NCBI RefSeq assembly: GCF_036227605.1
Contig: NZ_CP109487.1
Location: 8,047,001 to 8,111,000 of the forward strand
Reading direction: 5' to 3'
Length of the DNA stretch: 64,000 nucleotides
Origin: Streptomyces sp. NBC_01439
GTDB taxonomy: Bacteria; Actinomycetota; Actinomycetes; Streptomycetales; Streptomycetaceae
The first letter of the stretch is position 1; each line of letters opens with the position of its first letter. The notes beneath the pieces are model-generated. The model was not told the DNA's origin and made no database searches. It saw only the letters and a program-made list of their open reading frames with translations. This document shows positions 1-9,053 of this stretch, in pieces. A program made the position numbers and the translations under genes.

Positions 1-719
1 CCTGGGACGCGCTCAGCCAGGGCCGGGTGGACGCCATCCTGGAGGACTGGGGCCACCCCGAGCAGGAGAAGCGGTACATCGACGACAAGGGAACCATCGA
101 GCGGGGCGGCGACCTCGGAGTGACCGGCCACATCGGCTGGTTCGTACCGACGTACTTCGCCGAGGAACACCCGGACGTCACCGACTGGAAGAACCTCAAC
201 AAGTACGCCGACCAGCTCCGCACCGCGGAGAGCGGCGGCAAGGGACAGCTGCTGGACGGCTCCCCGTCCTACGTGACGAACGACAAGGCCCTCGTGAAGA
301 ACCTGGACCTCGACTACCAGGTCGTGTTCGCGGGCTCGGAGGCGGCGCAGATCACCCAGATCAGGCAGTTCGCCAAGGAGAAGAAGCCGTTCCTCAGCTA
401 CTGGTACAAGCCCCAGTGGCTGTTCGAGAAGGTCCCGATGACCGAGGTGGAGCTGCCCGAGTACAAGGAGGGCTGCGACGTCGACCCGCAGAAGGTGGCC
501 TGCGCCTACCCGCACACGCCGCTGCAGAAGTTCCTCAACGCCCGGTTCGCATCCGAGGGGGGCGACGCCGCGGCCTTCCTGAAGAAGTTCCGGTGGACGA
601 CCGACATGCAGAACGACGTCGCCCTGATGATCGCCGAGGAGAAGCTGTCGCCGCAGGAAGCAGCGGCCCGCTGGGCGGAGCAGAACGAGGCCACCCGGCG
701 GTCCTGGCTCCCGTCCTGA
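1..719 (+). CDS. Glycine betaine/choline-type ABC transporter substrate-binding protein, C-terminal part
   Basis: The reading frame is open from base 3, so the gene begins to the left of the window and only its last 239 or so residues are seen. The sequence has the character of the OpuAC/ProX periplasmic-type binding fold: aromatic-rich stretches (GWFVPTYFAEEHPDV, SYWYKPQWLF), a DGSPSYVTNDKALVKNL segment resembling the hinge region, and a C-terminal helix with QNDVALMIAEE that is common in this family. Such proteins bind quaternary-ammonium osmolytes by a tryptophan/tyrosine cage and deliver them to a membrane permease. In Gram-positive bacteria they are lipoproteins, but the N-terminus is outside the window. 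A strong inverted repeat follows the stop codon, so it is probably the last gene of its operon. The exact ligand cannot be told. Confidence 0.85.
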   Translation, partial: WDALSQGRVDAILEDWGHPEQEKRYIDDKGTIERGGDLGVTGHIGWFVPTYFAEEHPDVTDWKNLNKYADQLRTAESGGKGQLLDGSPSYVTNDKALVKNLDLDYQVVFAGSEAAQITQIRQFAKEKKPFLSYWYKPQWLFEKVPMTEVELPEYKEGCDVDPQKVACAYPHTPLQKFLNARFASEGGDAAAFLKKFRWTTDMQNDVALMIAEEKLSPQEAAARWAEQNEATRRSWLPS

Positions 720-728
720 CCGACCCGG

Positions 729-763
729 GCGGCCCGCAAGGGCCCCACGGCCTTCCGGGCCGC
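729..763 (+). terminator. Hairpin after the ABC binding-protein gene
   Basis: Perfect 8-bp arms (729-736 GCGGCCCG and 756-763 CGGGCCGC), then one mismatch and four more pairs inside. It starts 10 bases after the stop codon. There is no T-tract, as is common for actinobacterial terminators. Confidence 0.55.
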
Positions 764-845
764 AGGTGCCGGGAACCGGTGGCGCTGCGGGTCGCCGGGG
801 CCACGCTCGGGGACGATACTGAAGGTCACGGTGCGTGGAGGCGAC

Positions 846-2933
846 ATGCGTGAACCGGAGCATCGCGGCCCGGGGCCGGCCTCGGCCTCCGTCAGCGGCA
901 CGGCAGCGGTCGTCCTGGACGACGCAGGCGTGGTCATCGCCCGTTCGGAGGGGGCCGCGGCGCTGCTGGAATGCCCGCCGGGCCGGACCTGTGCGCCCTT
1001 GCTGGGGATGGTGCCGCGCGTCGGAACGGATGCGGGGCCGATCGGGCACCTGATGACCGTTCCGGGCGGCGGTCACACGGGGCACGAGGCTCCGCTGGTC
1101 TGTACGGTCGTCCGGCTCGCGGCCCACGCTCCGGGCGGCGCGGGCGCTGCCACGCAATGGCTCGTCCTGGTCACCCCGGCGGAAACGGCGGAGGAAGCGG
1201 CCGAGCGCGATGCGCGAAGACGCCGGACCGGGCTCTCCCAAGCCGCCGCCGCGGGCATCGGCACCTCCCTGGACGTGATCGAGCTGGCCGAGACCCTGGT
1301 GAATCTGCTCGTACCGGACTTCGCCGACCTGGCGACCGTGGACATAGCCGAGAACGTGCTGGTGGGCGACGAGCCCCCGCACTTCCACACCAGCGGCGAC
1401 GTCCGCCTGCGCCGGACCTCTGCCGCACAGAGCCCGGAGATATCCGCCGAGGACCTGCTGGCGGTGGGAGAGGCGCTTCCTCCGGTGACGGACAGCACGT
1501 TGATGCGCCCCCTCATGAAGGGGCTGCCCGTGCTGGTGCCGGACGTCGCCGTCCTGCAGGCCGAGCTCGGCATGGATCCGAAGGCCCTGCCGTTGTTCGT
1601 CCCCAGCGGAGCGCACTCGTCCCTGGCCATGCCGCTCTACGCACGAGGCCTGATCCTCGGCTGCGTCACGGTCTGGCGCAGCCAGTTGCCCTCCGCGTTC
1701 GGGGAGGAGGACGCCGCACTGCTGAAGGACGTCGTGTCCAGGGCCGCGCTCGGCGTCGATAACGCGCGCCGCTACACCAAGGAACACCGGTCGGTGGTGA
1801 CCTTGCAGCGGAGCCTGCTGCCGCGCTCCGCCCTGGACTCCGCCGCCGCCGAAACGGTGGGCGTCTACCAACCGGCGGGCGGCGGCTCGGGAGTCGGCGG
1901 AGACTGGTTCGACGTGATCCCCCTCCCGTCGCTGCGCGTCGCGTTCGTCGTCGGGGACGTCGTCGGCCACGGCCTCGACGCCACCGCGGCCATGGCGCGC
2001 CTGCGGACCGCGGTGCAGACCCTCGCCGACCTCGACCTGGATCCGGGCGAACTGCTCACGCACCTCGACGACCTGGTGCTCGGCTTCTCCGAGGAGCAGA
2101 TGACCAGCGAATCCCGCTCGGAGCGCTCGAAGCGCTCGGAGCCGGCCGTGCTGGGAGCGACGTGCCTCTACGCCGTCTACGACCCGGTGACGGGTCAGTG
2201 TGCTGCTGCCGCCGCGGGACATCCGCCACCGGTCCTCCTGCCGCCGGACGGAGAGCCGGTCTTCCTCGGCGTGACGCCGGGGCCGCCCCTGGGGGTGGGC
2301 GGAGTGCCGTTCGAGGTGACGGAGTTCGACGTCCGGCCCGGCAGCATGCTCGCGTTCTTCACGGACGGACTCGTGGAGAGTCGGAGCGGCGACATCGAGC
2401 AAGGGATGGAAAGACTGCGGGGCTCGTTCGCCGGAGCCGACCCGAGGTTGCCGCTCGACGAGTTCAGCCGGGCCGTTTTCGACGGGGTGCGGCCCCAAGA
2501 GGCCGCCGACGACGCCGCCTTGCTGCTCGCCCGCATCCACGCGCTCTCGTCCGACCGGGTCGCCGAGTGGGAACTCGAAGCCGACCTCTCGCTCGTCGCG
2601 CACGCCCGTGAGCTGGTGGTGGGCCAGCTGTCCGAGTGGCAGCTGGACGAAATGGGCTTCGTGACCGAACTCGTCGCCAGCGAGCTCGTCACGAACGCGA
2701 TCCGCTACGCAGGAGGACCGGTCGGGCTCCGGTTGATCCGCGACCGGGTGCTCGTCTGTGAGGTGTCCGACCCCAGCAGCACTCAGCCACGCCTGCGTCG
2801 TGCACGGGAAACGGACGAGGGCGGGCGGGGCTTGTTCCTCGTGGCCCAGCTCACCGACCGCTGGGGCTGCCGGTTCACCAGCACCGGCAAGACCATCTGG
2901 ACGGAGCAGCCCATCGGCGGGTCCCTCGTCTAG
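846..2933 (+). CDS. GAF / PP2C (SpoIIE-type) phosphatase / HATPase regulatory protein
   Basis: A 695-residue cytoplasmic regulator. Reading along it: a PAS-like N-terminal region (about 1-130), a GAF-like sensor domain (about 135-310), a SpoIIE/RsbU-type PPM phosphatase domain (about 320-560, with GGDWFDV, VGDVVGHGLDA and FFTDGLVE supplying metal-binding Asp residues), and a C-terminal HATPase_c anti-sigma-kinase-like domain (about 575-695, with ELVTNAIRYAGG as N-box and GGRGLFLV as G-box). Proteins of this architecture are abundant in Streptomyces and act on partner-switching cascades through STAS anti-anti-sigma factors. No partner gene lies beside it. I chose ATG 846 over GTG 831 because GGAG sits five bases upstream of 846. 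Confidence 0.88.
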   Translation: MREPEHRGPGPASASVSGTAAVVLDDAGVVIARSEGAAALLECPPGRTCAPLLGMVPRVGTDAGPIGHLMTVPGGGHTGHEAPLVCTVVRLAAHAPGGAGAATQWLVLVTPAETAEEAAERDARRRRTGLSQAAAAGIGTSLDVIELAETLVNLLVPDFADLATVDIAENVLVGDEPPHFHTSGDVRLRRTSAAQSPEISAEDLLAVGEALPPVTDSTLMRPLMKGLPVLVPDVAVLQAELGMDPKALPLFVPSGAHSSLAMPLYARGLILGCVTVWRSQLPSAFGEEDAALLKDVVSRAALGVDNARRYTKEHRSVVTLQRSLLPRSALDSAAAETVGVYQPAGGGSGVGGDWFDVIPLPSLRVAFVVGDVVGHGLDATAAMARLRTAVQTLADLDLDPGELLTHLDDLVLGFSEEQMTSESRSERSKRSEPAVLGATCLYAVYDPVTGQCAAAAAGHPPPVLLPPDGEPVFLGVTPGPPLGVGGVPFEVTEFDVRPGSMLAFFTDGLVESRSGDIEQGMERLRGSFAGADPRLPLDEFSRAVFDGVRPQEAADDAALLLARIHALSSDRVAEWELEADLSLVAHARELVVGQLSEWQLDEMGFVTELVASELVTNAIRYAGGPVGLRLIRDRVLVCEVSDPSSTQPRLRRARETDEGGRGLFLVAQLTDRWGCRFTSTGKTIWTEQPIGGSLV

Positions 2934-3059
2934 GCCGGTCGCTCCGCGTGCGCGCGCACGGTCCACCCGGTAGCGTCGAGAGCGAGCGTTCCGTCCACAC
3001 CGCTGCCGCGCCCGGGCCCGGCGGGGCCGCCGCCGATGTCGGCAGAGGAACGAGAACCC

Positions 3060-4640
3060 ATGCCACAGCACGCCATCCACGCGGTGACCGCCGCAGCCGC
3101 TCTGGTCTCCCTGGCAGCATTCGGCCCCGCACCGAGCAGCGCCCCGTCACCGCCCGACCGGTCGGCCGCCCGGTCCGCCGGCCAGGCGGCCGACGGGACC
3201 GGTTCGCAGGCCCCGTCCCGGTTCGTGCCCGGGCCTTGTCCGAAGCCGCCCGAGCCGATCGCAGCACTCGGCAACGCACGCTGCGGCTACCTCGAAGTTC
3301 CCGAGAACCGCTCCCGCCCCGGCAGCCGGACCATCAAGCTCGCCGCGGCGGTCATTCCGGCCGCCGAACCGGCGACGCCGGCGCAGGAGCCCGTGGTGTT
3401 CATGGCGGGCGGCCCCGGGGGCGACACGTTCGACGACATACCGCTCCTCGTCGAGTCCGGGCTGAACAAGGACCGCGAACTGATCGTCATGGCCCAGCGC
3501 GGCAACCTCTACGACCAGCCGAACCTCGCCTGCCCGGAGATCGACCGCTTCAACGCCCGGGCCGTTGGCCTGGGCTACGACGCGAAGCAGGCGCAGCAGC
3601 TCCTGTTGAAGGCGGTGAAGGAGTGCCGCGACCGCCTGACGGCCGACGGCGTCGACCTGAGCGCCTACAACACCACCGAGAACGCCGCCGACTTCGCCGA
3701 CCTGCGCACGGCGCTGAACATCCCCCGGTGGAACGTCTACGGGTACTCCTACGGCAGCGACCTGGCCCTCACCTACGTGCGCCTGCACCCCGAGGGAATC
3801 CGCGCCGTGGCGATCGACTCGGTCACGCCTCCCCAGAGCGCGACCCTGCCGTGGGGATGGAGCAGCGCAGCCGAGGGCATCGACCACATCTTCGCGGCGT
3901 GCGCGGCGCAGCCCGCCTGCAAGAGCCGGTACCCGGACCTCCCCCGCATGCTGACGGAGCAGGTGCGCAAGCTGGAGGCGCATCCCCTGACGCTGCACGT
4001 CCCGCCGCCGGGCGGTGGAAAGCCGGTCGAGGTCGTCCTCGACGGGGGCGCGCTGCTGAACCAGATCGTCGCCTTCGCCCCCCGGCCCAAAGACCTCCCG
4101 GCGGCACTCGACGAGCTCAGCCGCGGAAACCCCGAGCGCTTCGCACGGGCCCGCGCGGCCGGCTCCGTCCAGAACGTCGGCGCATTCGCACACGGCCTCA
4201 CCGAATCCGTGGCGTGCAGCGAGTGGGCGCCGGGGTACTCGGAAACCGACGTGCTGAAGGCGGGGCGCAAGGCCTTCCCCGGGTGGCCGGACACGGTCCT
4301 GGCCCAGGTGCCGCAACTTCCCTTCCAGTACCCGGTGTGCCGGGTCTGGAACGTTCCGGACCGCGCCTCCGTCCAGCGGGTGGCCACGGTCAGCCCGGTG
4401 CCCGCGCTCCTCGTCTCCGGCACGTTCGACGCGAAGACCGGGGCGAGCTGGGCGAAGGGCGTGGCCCGCGACCTGTCCCGTTCGACCGCCGTGCAGGTCC
4501 CCGGGATCGGCCACTGGGTGGTCCCGCAGTCGCCCTGCGCCCAACGCGTCCTGGCATCGTTCCTCGCTCGCCCGACCGCCCCCGACACCAGCTGCGTGAA
4601 CGACTTGAAGCCCGAACCATTCACGATCATTCCGAAATGA
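3060..4640 (+). CDS. Secreted alpha/beta hydrolase, TAP-like (tripeptidyl aminopeptidase family), copy 1
   Basis: A 526-residue exported hydrolase. The N-terminus has a signal-peptide-like hydrophobic stretch (AVTAAAALVSLAAFGPA) followed by a Pro/Ala/Ser-rich segment. The nucleophile elbow GYSYGSD places the catalytic Ser at about residue 230. The acid is probably the Asp of SGTFDAKTG and the base the His of GIGHWV, both in the C-terminal TAP-like domain, and paired Cys residues near the C-terminus suggest disulfides. Family members (Streptomyces SlpD/SlpE and Tap) release N-terminal peptides outside the cell, but esterase activity is also possible. ATG 3060 has an AGAGGA site upstream and begins the signal peptide directly; the in-frame ATG 3036 would put eight extra charged residues in front. 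A paralogue follows after 12 bases. Confidence 0.85.
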   Translation: MPQHAIHAVTAAAALVSLAAFGPAPSSAPSPPDRSAARSAGQAADGTGSQAPSRFVPGPCPKPPEPIAALGNARCGYLEVPENRSRPGSRTIKLAAAVIPAAEPATPAQEPVVFMAGGPGGDTFDDIPLLVESGLNKDRELIVMAQRGNLYDQPNLACPEIDRFNARAVGLGYDAKQAQQLLLKAVKECRDRLTADGVDLSAYNTTENAADFADLRTALNIPRWNVYGYSYGSDLALTYVRLHPEGIRAVAIDSVTPPQSATLPWGWSSAAEGIDHIFAACAAQPACKSRYPDLPRMLTEQVRKLEAHPLTLHVPPPGGGKPVEVVLDGGALLNQIVAFAPRPKDLPAALDELSRGNPERFARARAAGSVQNVGAFAHGLTESVACSEWAPGYSETDVLKAGRKAFPGWPDTVLAQVPQLPFQYPVCRVWNVPDRASVQRVATVSPVPALLVSGTFDAKTGASWAKGVARDLSRSTAVQVPGIGHWVVPQSPCAQRVLASFLARPTAPDTSCVNDLKPEPFTIIPK

Positions 4641-4652
4641 CCGGGAGGGCAG

Positions 4653-6263
4653 ATGGCACTCCACCCGGCGCACCGTCGGCGCCGCACCGCACGACGCCTC
4701 CTGACGACGGCCGCCGGCACGGTGACCGGTCTCCTCGTCACCGGCCTGCTCGCAGCGCCTGCCCCGGCGCAGCCCCCTACCGATGCCAGCACCGGCCCCG
4801 ACGCGCCGATCGGTACGGTCGCCCGCGCGGTGGGCGACGCCCGCTTCGAACCGGGCCCCTGCCCGAAGACGCCGGAACCGATCGAAGCGCTCGACGGCGC
4901 CCGCTGCGGAACGCTCACCGTGCCCGAGAACCGCGCCGAACCGAGCGGCCGGACGATCGAGCTCGGCGTCGCGATCGTGCCCGCCGCCACCGACGAGCCG
5001 AAACCCGACCCCATCGTGTGGCTCGCGGGCGGCCCCGGTGACGACGCCGTGGGGGAGGCGAAGATGGCGATCGACGGCGGCTTGAACCGCGACCGTGACG
5101 TGATCTTCATGTCCCAGCGCGGTACGTACTCGGCCGAGCCGAACCTCCTCTGCCCCAACATCGACGAGTTCAACGCACGCTCCGTCGGCCTCGTCTACGA
5201 CGCCCCGTCCACCGAACGCCTGCACGTCGAGGCCACCAAGGCCTGCCGCGACCGACTGGCGGCCCGCGGGATCGACCTCGGCGCCTACAACGACACCGAG
5301 AGCGCCGCCGACTACGAGGACCTGCGCAAGGCGCTGGGCATCGAGCAGTGGAACCTGTTCGGGATCTCCTACGGCACCCAGCTGGCGCTGGCCTACATGC
5401 GGCTGCACCCCGAGGGGCTCCGCTCGGTGGGCATCGACGGCATACTGCCGCCGTCCAAGGCCGGGTCGGCCGCGACCTGGAGCAGCGCCCGGCAGGGCTT
5501 CGACGGCCTGTTCAAGGCCTGCGCGGACCAGCCGGCGTGCAACGAGCGCTATCCGAATCTGTCGGCCACCTTCGACCGGCTCGTGCGCGAACTCGAAGCC
5601 AAGCCGGTCACCACCACCGTCACCCTCCCCGGCAGCGACAAGCCGGTGAAGGTCGTCCTGGACGGCGGAGCCCTGGTCAACTGGATGACCTCCGCCACCC
5701 ATGTGGCGCCCCAGGTGCCCGCCGCCCTCGACGAGCTGGCGCACGGCAAGCCGCAGCGGATCGCCCAGCAGTGGGCGGGCGGCAAGCTCAGCCCCCAAGC
5801 CATCGGCAGGGTCGCGCACGGCCTCTCCTACGGCGTCTTCTGCAGCGCGTGGACACCGTACGAGAGCGAGGACGCGGCGCTGCAGGGCGGACGGGCGACG
5901 TTCCCGTCCTTCCCCCGCTCGGTACAGGCCCAGGCCCCGCAGCTCGCCTTCCTCCACCCGGACTGCGACGCCTGGAACGTCCCTGCGGCGTCGCCCTCGA
6001 TCCGGGACGCCACGCGCGGTGACATCCCGACCCTCGCCCTGTCGGGCGGGTTCGACTCCCAGACCGGGGCCGACAACGGGCCGTACGTCGCCAGCACGCT
6101 GGGCAAGGCCAAGGTCGTCACGGTCCCCTACGAGCCCCACGTGGTGTTCGCCACCTCGAAGTGCGCCCAGGAGATCACCGTCTCGTTCTTCGACGACCCG
6201 GCTGCGCCGAAGACCGCATGCCTGAAGGGTCTCGAGGCACCCGAGTTTGAGATCGGCCCCTGA
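4653..6263 (+). CDS. Secreted alpha/beta hydrolase, TAP-like, copy 2
   Basis: A 536-residue paralogue of the preceding gene, clearly a tandem duplication. Both share FEPGPCPK- or FVPGPCPK-type starts to the mature protein, PEPIxAL, a PENR motif, the N(V/L)(Y/F)G(Y/I)SYG nucleophile elbow, LALxYxRLHPEG and a Cys-containing C-terminus. Here the elbow is GISYGTQ, the likely acid is in SGGFDSQTG and the likely His in EPHVVF. The N-terminus carries several Arg, a long hydrophobic run (LLTTAAGTVTGLLVTGLLAA) and an APAPAQ-like cleavage region, so it is secreted. GGGAGG lies just upstream of the ATG. The substrate is unknown; the twelve-base gap suggests co-transcription with copy 1. Confidence 0.85.
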   Translation: MALHPAHRRRRTARRLLTTAAGTVTGLLVTGLLAAPAPAQPPTDASTGPDAPIGTVARAVGDARFEPGPCPKTPEPIEALDGARCGTLTVPENRAEPSGRTIELGVAIVPAATDEPKPDPIVWLAGGPGDDAVGEAKMAIDGGLNRDRDVIFMSQRGTYSAEPNLLCPNIDEFNARSVGLVYDAPSTERLHVEATKACRDRLAARGIDLGAYNDTESAADYEDLRKALGIEQWNLFGISYGTQLALAYMRLHPEGLRSVGIDGILPPSKAGSAATWSSARQGFDGLFKACADQPACNERYPNLSATFDRLVRELEAKPVTTTVTLPGSDKPVKVVLDGGALVNWMTSATHVAPQVPAALDELAHGKPQRIAQQWAGGKLSPQAIGRVAHGLSYGVFCSAWTPYESEDAALQGGRATFPSFPRSVQAQAPQLAFLHPDCDAWNVPAASPSIRDATRGDIPTLALSGGFDSQTGADNGPYVASTLGKAKVVTVPYEPHVVFATSKCAQEITVSFFDDPAAPKTACLKGLEAPEFEIGP

Positions 6264-6396
6264 CGCCCCGAGATCCCCTCGAGGGCCCGGCACCTGCCTC
6301 CGGCCTGCTGTTTCACCGCGATCCACCGCTGTGGAGGCATGCCGGGGCAGCGGCTAGGGTGAGGTGAAGAGGCCGGGGGAGAGCCAGGAGCCCGTG

Positions 6397-7227
6397 ATGC
6401 GCGGACACCGCCCCGAGCCGCCCGACGACGTGCAAGAACTCCTGGTCGCTCTCGGGCAGCTCGTCGATCAGGCCCTGGACCGGATCGAGTACCAGCGGGC
6501 CAGGGTCGAACTGGCCGTGGCCCTGCAACGCCACATGCTCCCGCCCGGGCTGCCGCAGCTGCCCGGGCTGCGTCTGGCCGCCAGGTACGCGCCCTCGCGG
6601 GGCGGTCTGGAGGTGGGCGGCGACTGGTACGACGCGTTCGTCATGCACGACGGGTCACTGGGGCTCACGGTCGGCGACGTGCAGGGTCATGACGTGGAGG
6701 CCATCGCCTTCATGGGACAGGTGCGGACCAGTCTGCGCGCCCTCGCACAGACGACGAGCGACACCCGCGAGGTGCTGGGCCGCGCCAACGATCTGCTGAT
6801 CGCCATGGGGTGCGGCCTCTTCGCGACGTGCTGCTTCCTTCGCTTCGACCCGGTCAGCCGCGATCTGACGGTCTCCAGGGCCGGCCACGTCCCGATGGTC
6901 TGGGCCACGGCCGGAGGCGGTCACGGGATCGCACTCGACCGCGGTGGGCCGTCGCTCGGCATCGTGTCGGGCGAGCGCTACCCGGTGACCCACCGGCGTC
7001 TGACGGAGGCCGGGGTGCTCGTGCTGCTCACCGACGGGGTGGTGGAGGGTCCGAACTACCCGATGGAGTCCGGTCTGGCCGAGGTGGTCAGACTGGTGCG
7101 GGCGGGGTTCGACGCCGACCCCGACGTGCTGGCCTCCGCCGTCGTCAAAGTGGCCGACCTGACGGGACACCGCGACGATGCCGCGGTCCTCGTCGTCCGC
7201 TACGACGGCCCCCGGGAGCCGGGCTGA
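6397..7227 (+). CDS. PP2C/SpoIIE-type serine phosphatase (RsbU-like)
   Basis: A 276-residue single-domain PPM phosphatase. A short N-terminal helical linker contains the segment preceding the domain in RsbU-type proteins (VALQRHMLPPGLPQLPG). Then come GGDWYDAF and VGDVQGHDVEA (metal-binding Asp), the AGHVPMV strand, LLTDGVVEG, and a final HRDDAAVLVVRY. Such enzymes dephosphorylate STAS-domain anti-anti-sigma factors. There is no fused sensor, but the next gene is a MASE1 membrane sensor, and MASE1 and PP2C domains may work together here as separate polypeptides. ATG 6397 was chosen because AGGAG lies six bases upstream; an upstream GTG at 6364 is possible and would add 11 residues. Confidence 0.85.
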   Translation: MRGHRPEPPDDVQELLVALGQLVDQALDRIEYQRARVELAVALQRHMLPPGLPQLPGLRLAARYAPSRGGLEVGGDWYDAFVMHDGSLGLTVGDVQGHDVEAIAFMGQVRTSLRALAQTTSDTREVLGRANDLLIAMGCGLFATCCFLRFDPVSRDLTVSRAGHVPMVWATAGGGHGIALDRGGPSLGIVSGERYPVTHRRLTEAGVLVLLTDGVVEGPNYPMESGLAEVVRLVRAGFDADPDVLASAVVKVADLTGHRDDAAVLVVRYDGPREPG

Positions 7228-7289
7228 CCGACGGGGCCACGGGGGCCACTGGGGTCGCCGGTGGCGGGATCTGAGCGCAGACTGCTGTC

Positions 7290-8273
7290 GTGAGCAGTGC
7301 GGAGATGGGACGTCTCGGGTCCACCGCGCTGCGCATCCTCGCCGTCGCCGCCGTCTACTACGCGGCCGCACGGATCGGCCTCCTCCAGCAGCTGGTGCGC
7401 GACCAGGTCACCCCCCTGTGGCCGCCGACCGGCGTCGCGCTGGCCGCGCTGCTCATCATGGGACTCAGGGTCTGGCCGGGCATCGCGCTGGGCGCGTTCT
7501 TGGCCAACGTGTTCCTCGGGCCGTCGTTGCTCTCCGTCCTGGCCATCACCGCGGGCAACACCCTCGCGCCGGTCTGCGCCGCCCTGATGCTGCACAGAGC
7601 CGGGTTCAGGAACGAGCTGGACCGCCTGCGGGACGTACTGGCACTGGTCTTCCTCGGTGCGCTCGCCGGGATGTCGATCAGTGCGACCATCGGCGCCGGG
7701 GTACTGGTCCTCTCCGGAGCACTGGACGCCGGCGACTTCTGGCCCACGTGGTCGGTGTGGTGGACCGGCGACGCGATGGGAATCCTCGTCGTCACACCCT
7801 TCCTGCTCGTGCTGCGCAAGGCCCGGTGGCCGTCCGGGGCCGGCCCGGGGCGATGGTTCGAGGCGGCGGCGCTGGCGTTCGGCACGCTCTTCGTCACGCT
7901 CCTGGCGACGCGCACGCGGGACTCGAGCCTGCTCTTCCTCGTCTCGCCGTTCCTGATCTGGGCGGCCTTCCGCTTCCGGCTGGCCGGCGCGGCGCCGTGT
8001 GCGCTCGCCGTGGTGGTCCTGGCGATCCTGGCGGCCGCCGGCGACAGGGGCCCGTTCGTCGGCGACGACGTCTTCGCCAACATGGTGACGCTGCAGGCCT
8101 TCAACGGTACGACCGCACTGACGGCCCTCCTCCTCGCGGCCGTCATCACCGAACGCGACCGGACGTACGAGGAGATCAAGCAGCTCTGCGGCCGGCTCGC
8201 GGAGGTGGTGGCCCGGATGGAGCCGCGCCCCGAGTCGTACCGGTCCCCGCCCGATGACCGTCCGCCGCACTGA
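7290..8273 (+). CDS. MASE1-domain integral membrane sensor without an output domain
   Basis: A 327-residue multi-spanning membrane protein with about eight hydrophobic segments between residues 10 and 275. The signature features of MASE1 are visible: LWPPTGVALAALL near residue 45, ALGAFLANV, the GNTLAP turn, and the paired WxxWSVWWTGDAMGILVVTPFLL segment near 155. In other bacteria MASE1 is fused to GGDEF, kinase or PP2C output domains. Here the protein ends with only a short helical and Pro/Arg-rich tail, so any output must come from a partner, the obvious one being the PP2C protein immediately upstream. The start is GTG 7290. The ligand is unknown. Confidence 0.8.
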   Translation: MSSAEMGRLGSTALRILAVAAVYYAAARIGLLQQLVRDQVTPLWPPTGVALAALLIMGLRVWPGIALGAFLANVFLGPSLLSVLAITAGNTLAPVCAALMLHRAGFRNELDRLRDVLALVFLGALAGMSISATIGAGVLVLSGALDAGDFWPTWSVWWTGDAMGILVVTPFLLVLRKARWPSGAGPGRWFEAAALAFGTLFVTLLATRTRDSSLLFLVSPFLIWAAFRFRLAGAAPCALAVVVLAILAAAGDRGPFVGDDVFANMVTLQAFNGTTALTALLLAAVITERDRTYEEIKQLCGRLAEVVARMEPRPESYRSPPDDRPPH

Positions 8274-8300
8274 AGGGCCCGTAGCGGTCAGCAGCGGGGC

Positions 8301-8326
8301 GCGGGCAGCCGAGGCCGACTGCCCGC
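8301..8326. terminator. Hairpin between convergent genes
   Basis: Perfect 8-bp arms GCGGGCAG (8301-8308) and CTGCCCGC (8319-8326) in the short gap between two convergent genes. It is a likely bidirectional terminator. Confidence 0.55.
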
Positions 8327-8346
8327 ACCGGAGCCGCTGGTGCCGG

Positions 8347-8976
8347 TCAGCTCTTGCCGAGAAGGGTGTTCATCCGGGCGATCTCCGCGCTCTGGGAGGT
8401 GATGATCGCTGCGGCCATGTCCTTGGCGGGCCCGTACGTGCCTTCGGCCTGCTCGGTCTCGGCCATGGCGACGGCGCCTTCGTGGTGCTCGACCATCATC
8501 TGGAGGAAGGCGGTGTCGAACGCCTTGCCGGAGGCGGCCGTGAGCCGCTGCATCTCCTCGGCGGTCATCATGCCGGACATGGTGTGTCCACCGTGGTCCT
8601 CGTCCGTGGCCGGGACCTTCTCGCCCCAGGAGGTCAGCCAGCCGGAGAGGGTCTTGATCTCCGGATCCTGGGCCTTCTTGACCTCCTCCGCGAGCTTCTT
8701 GACCTCTGCGGACTCCGCGCGGGCCGCGGCGAGGTCCGCCATCTCGACGGCCTGCCGGTGGTGGGGGATCATCCCCCGGGCGAAGACCGCGTCGGCGGTG
8801 TTGTGGTCGCCCTGCCGTGCCGGGGCAGGGGTGGACGGCGAGGCGGAGGAGCCGTGTCCGTCGTGGGCCGAGCCGGAATCGCCGCCGTTGCCGCCGCAGG
8901 CGGCGAGGACGAGTGTGGCGGTGACGGCCGCGGCCACGGCCGTGGCACGGCGGATCGGGGAACGCTTGCTGGTCAT
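8347..8976 (-). CDS. DUF305 lipoprotein
   Basis: A 209-residue exported protein with a lipoprotein signal: basic N-terminus, hydrophobic core and an LAAC lipobox, with Cys near residue 27. The mature part has the two His-rich motifs of DUF305, MIPHHRQAVEMA near residue 75 and MVEHHEGAVAMA near 165. DUF305 is a four-helix-bundle, ferritin-like family often found with copper or other metal homeostasis genes; a metal-binding role is inferred from the paired His. The start has AGGAG seven bases upstream. The DUF6153 gene lies 77 bases upstream on the same strand, a recurrent neighbour in Streptomyces, so the two probably work together. Confidence 0.88.
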   Translation of the reverse strand: MTSKRSPIRRATAVAAAVTATLVLAACGGNGGDSGSAHDGHGSSASPSTPAPARQGDHNTADAVFARGMIPHHRQAVEMADLAAARAESAEVKKLAEEVKKAQDPEIKTLSGWLTSWGEKVPATDEDHGGHTMSGMMTAEEMQRLTAASGKAFDTAFLQMMVEHHEGAVAMAETEQAEGTYGPAKDMAAAIITSQSAEIARMNTLLGKS

Positions 8977-9053
8977 GCTGTTGCTCCTGCGGTGAGGGCA
9001 CGCGCGCGTCGGGGCGTGCCGGGGTAGGGAACGGTCCGAGTGCTCGGACCGCC

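Noticed and set aside
3147..6326. 1059-codon open frame on the minus strand opposite the two hydrolase genes
   Set aside because: It is a GC-bias shadow: the plus-strand frames hold signal peptides, nucleophile elbows and proper ribosome sites, while this frame has no recognisable motif and spans two genes.
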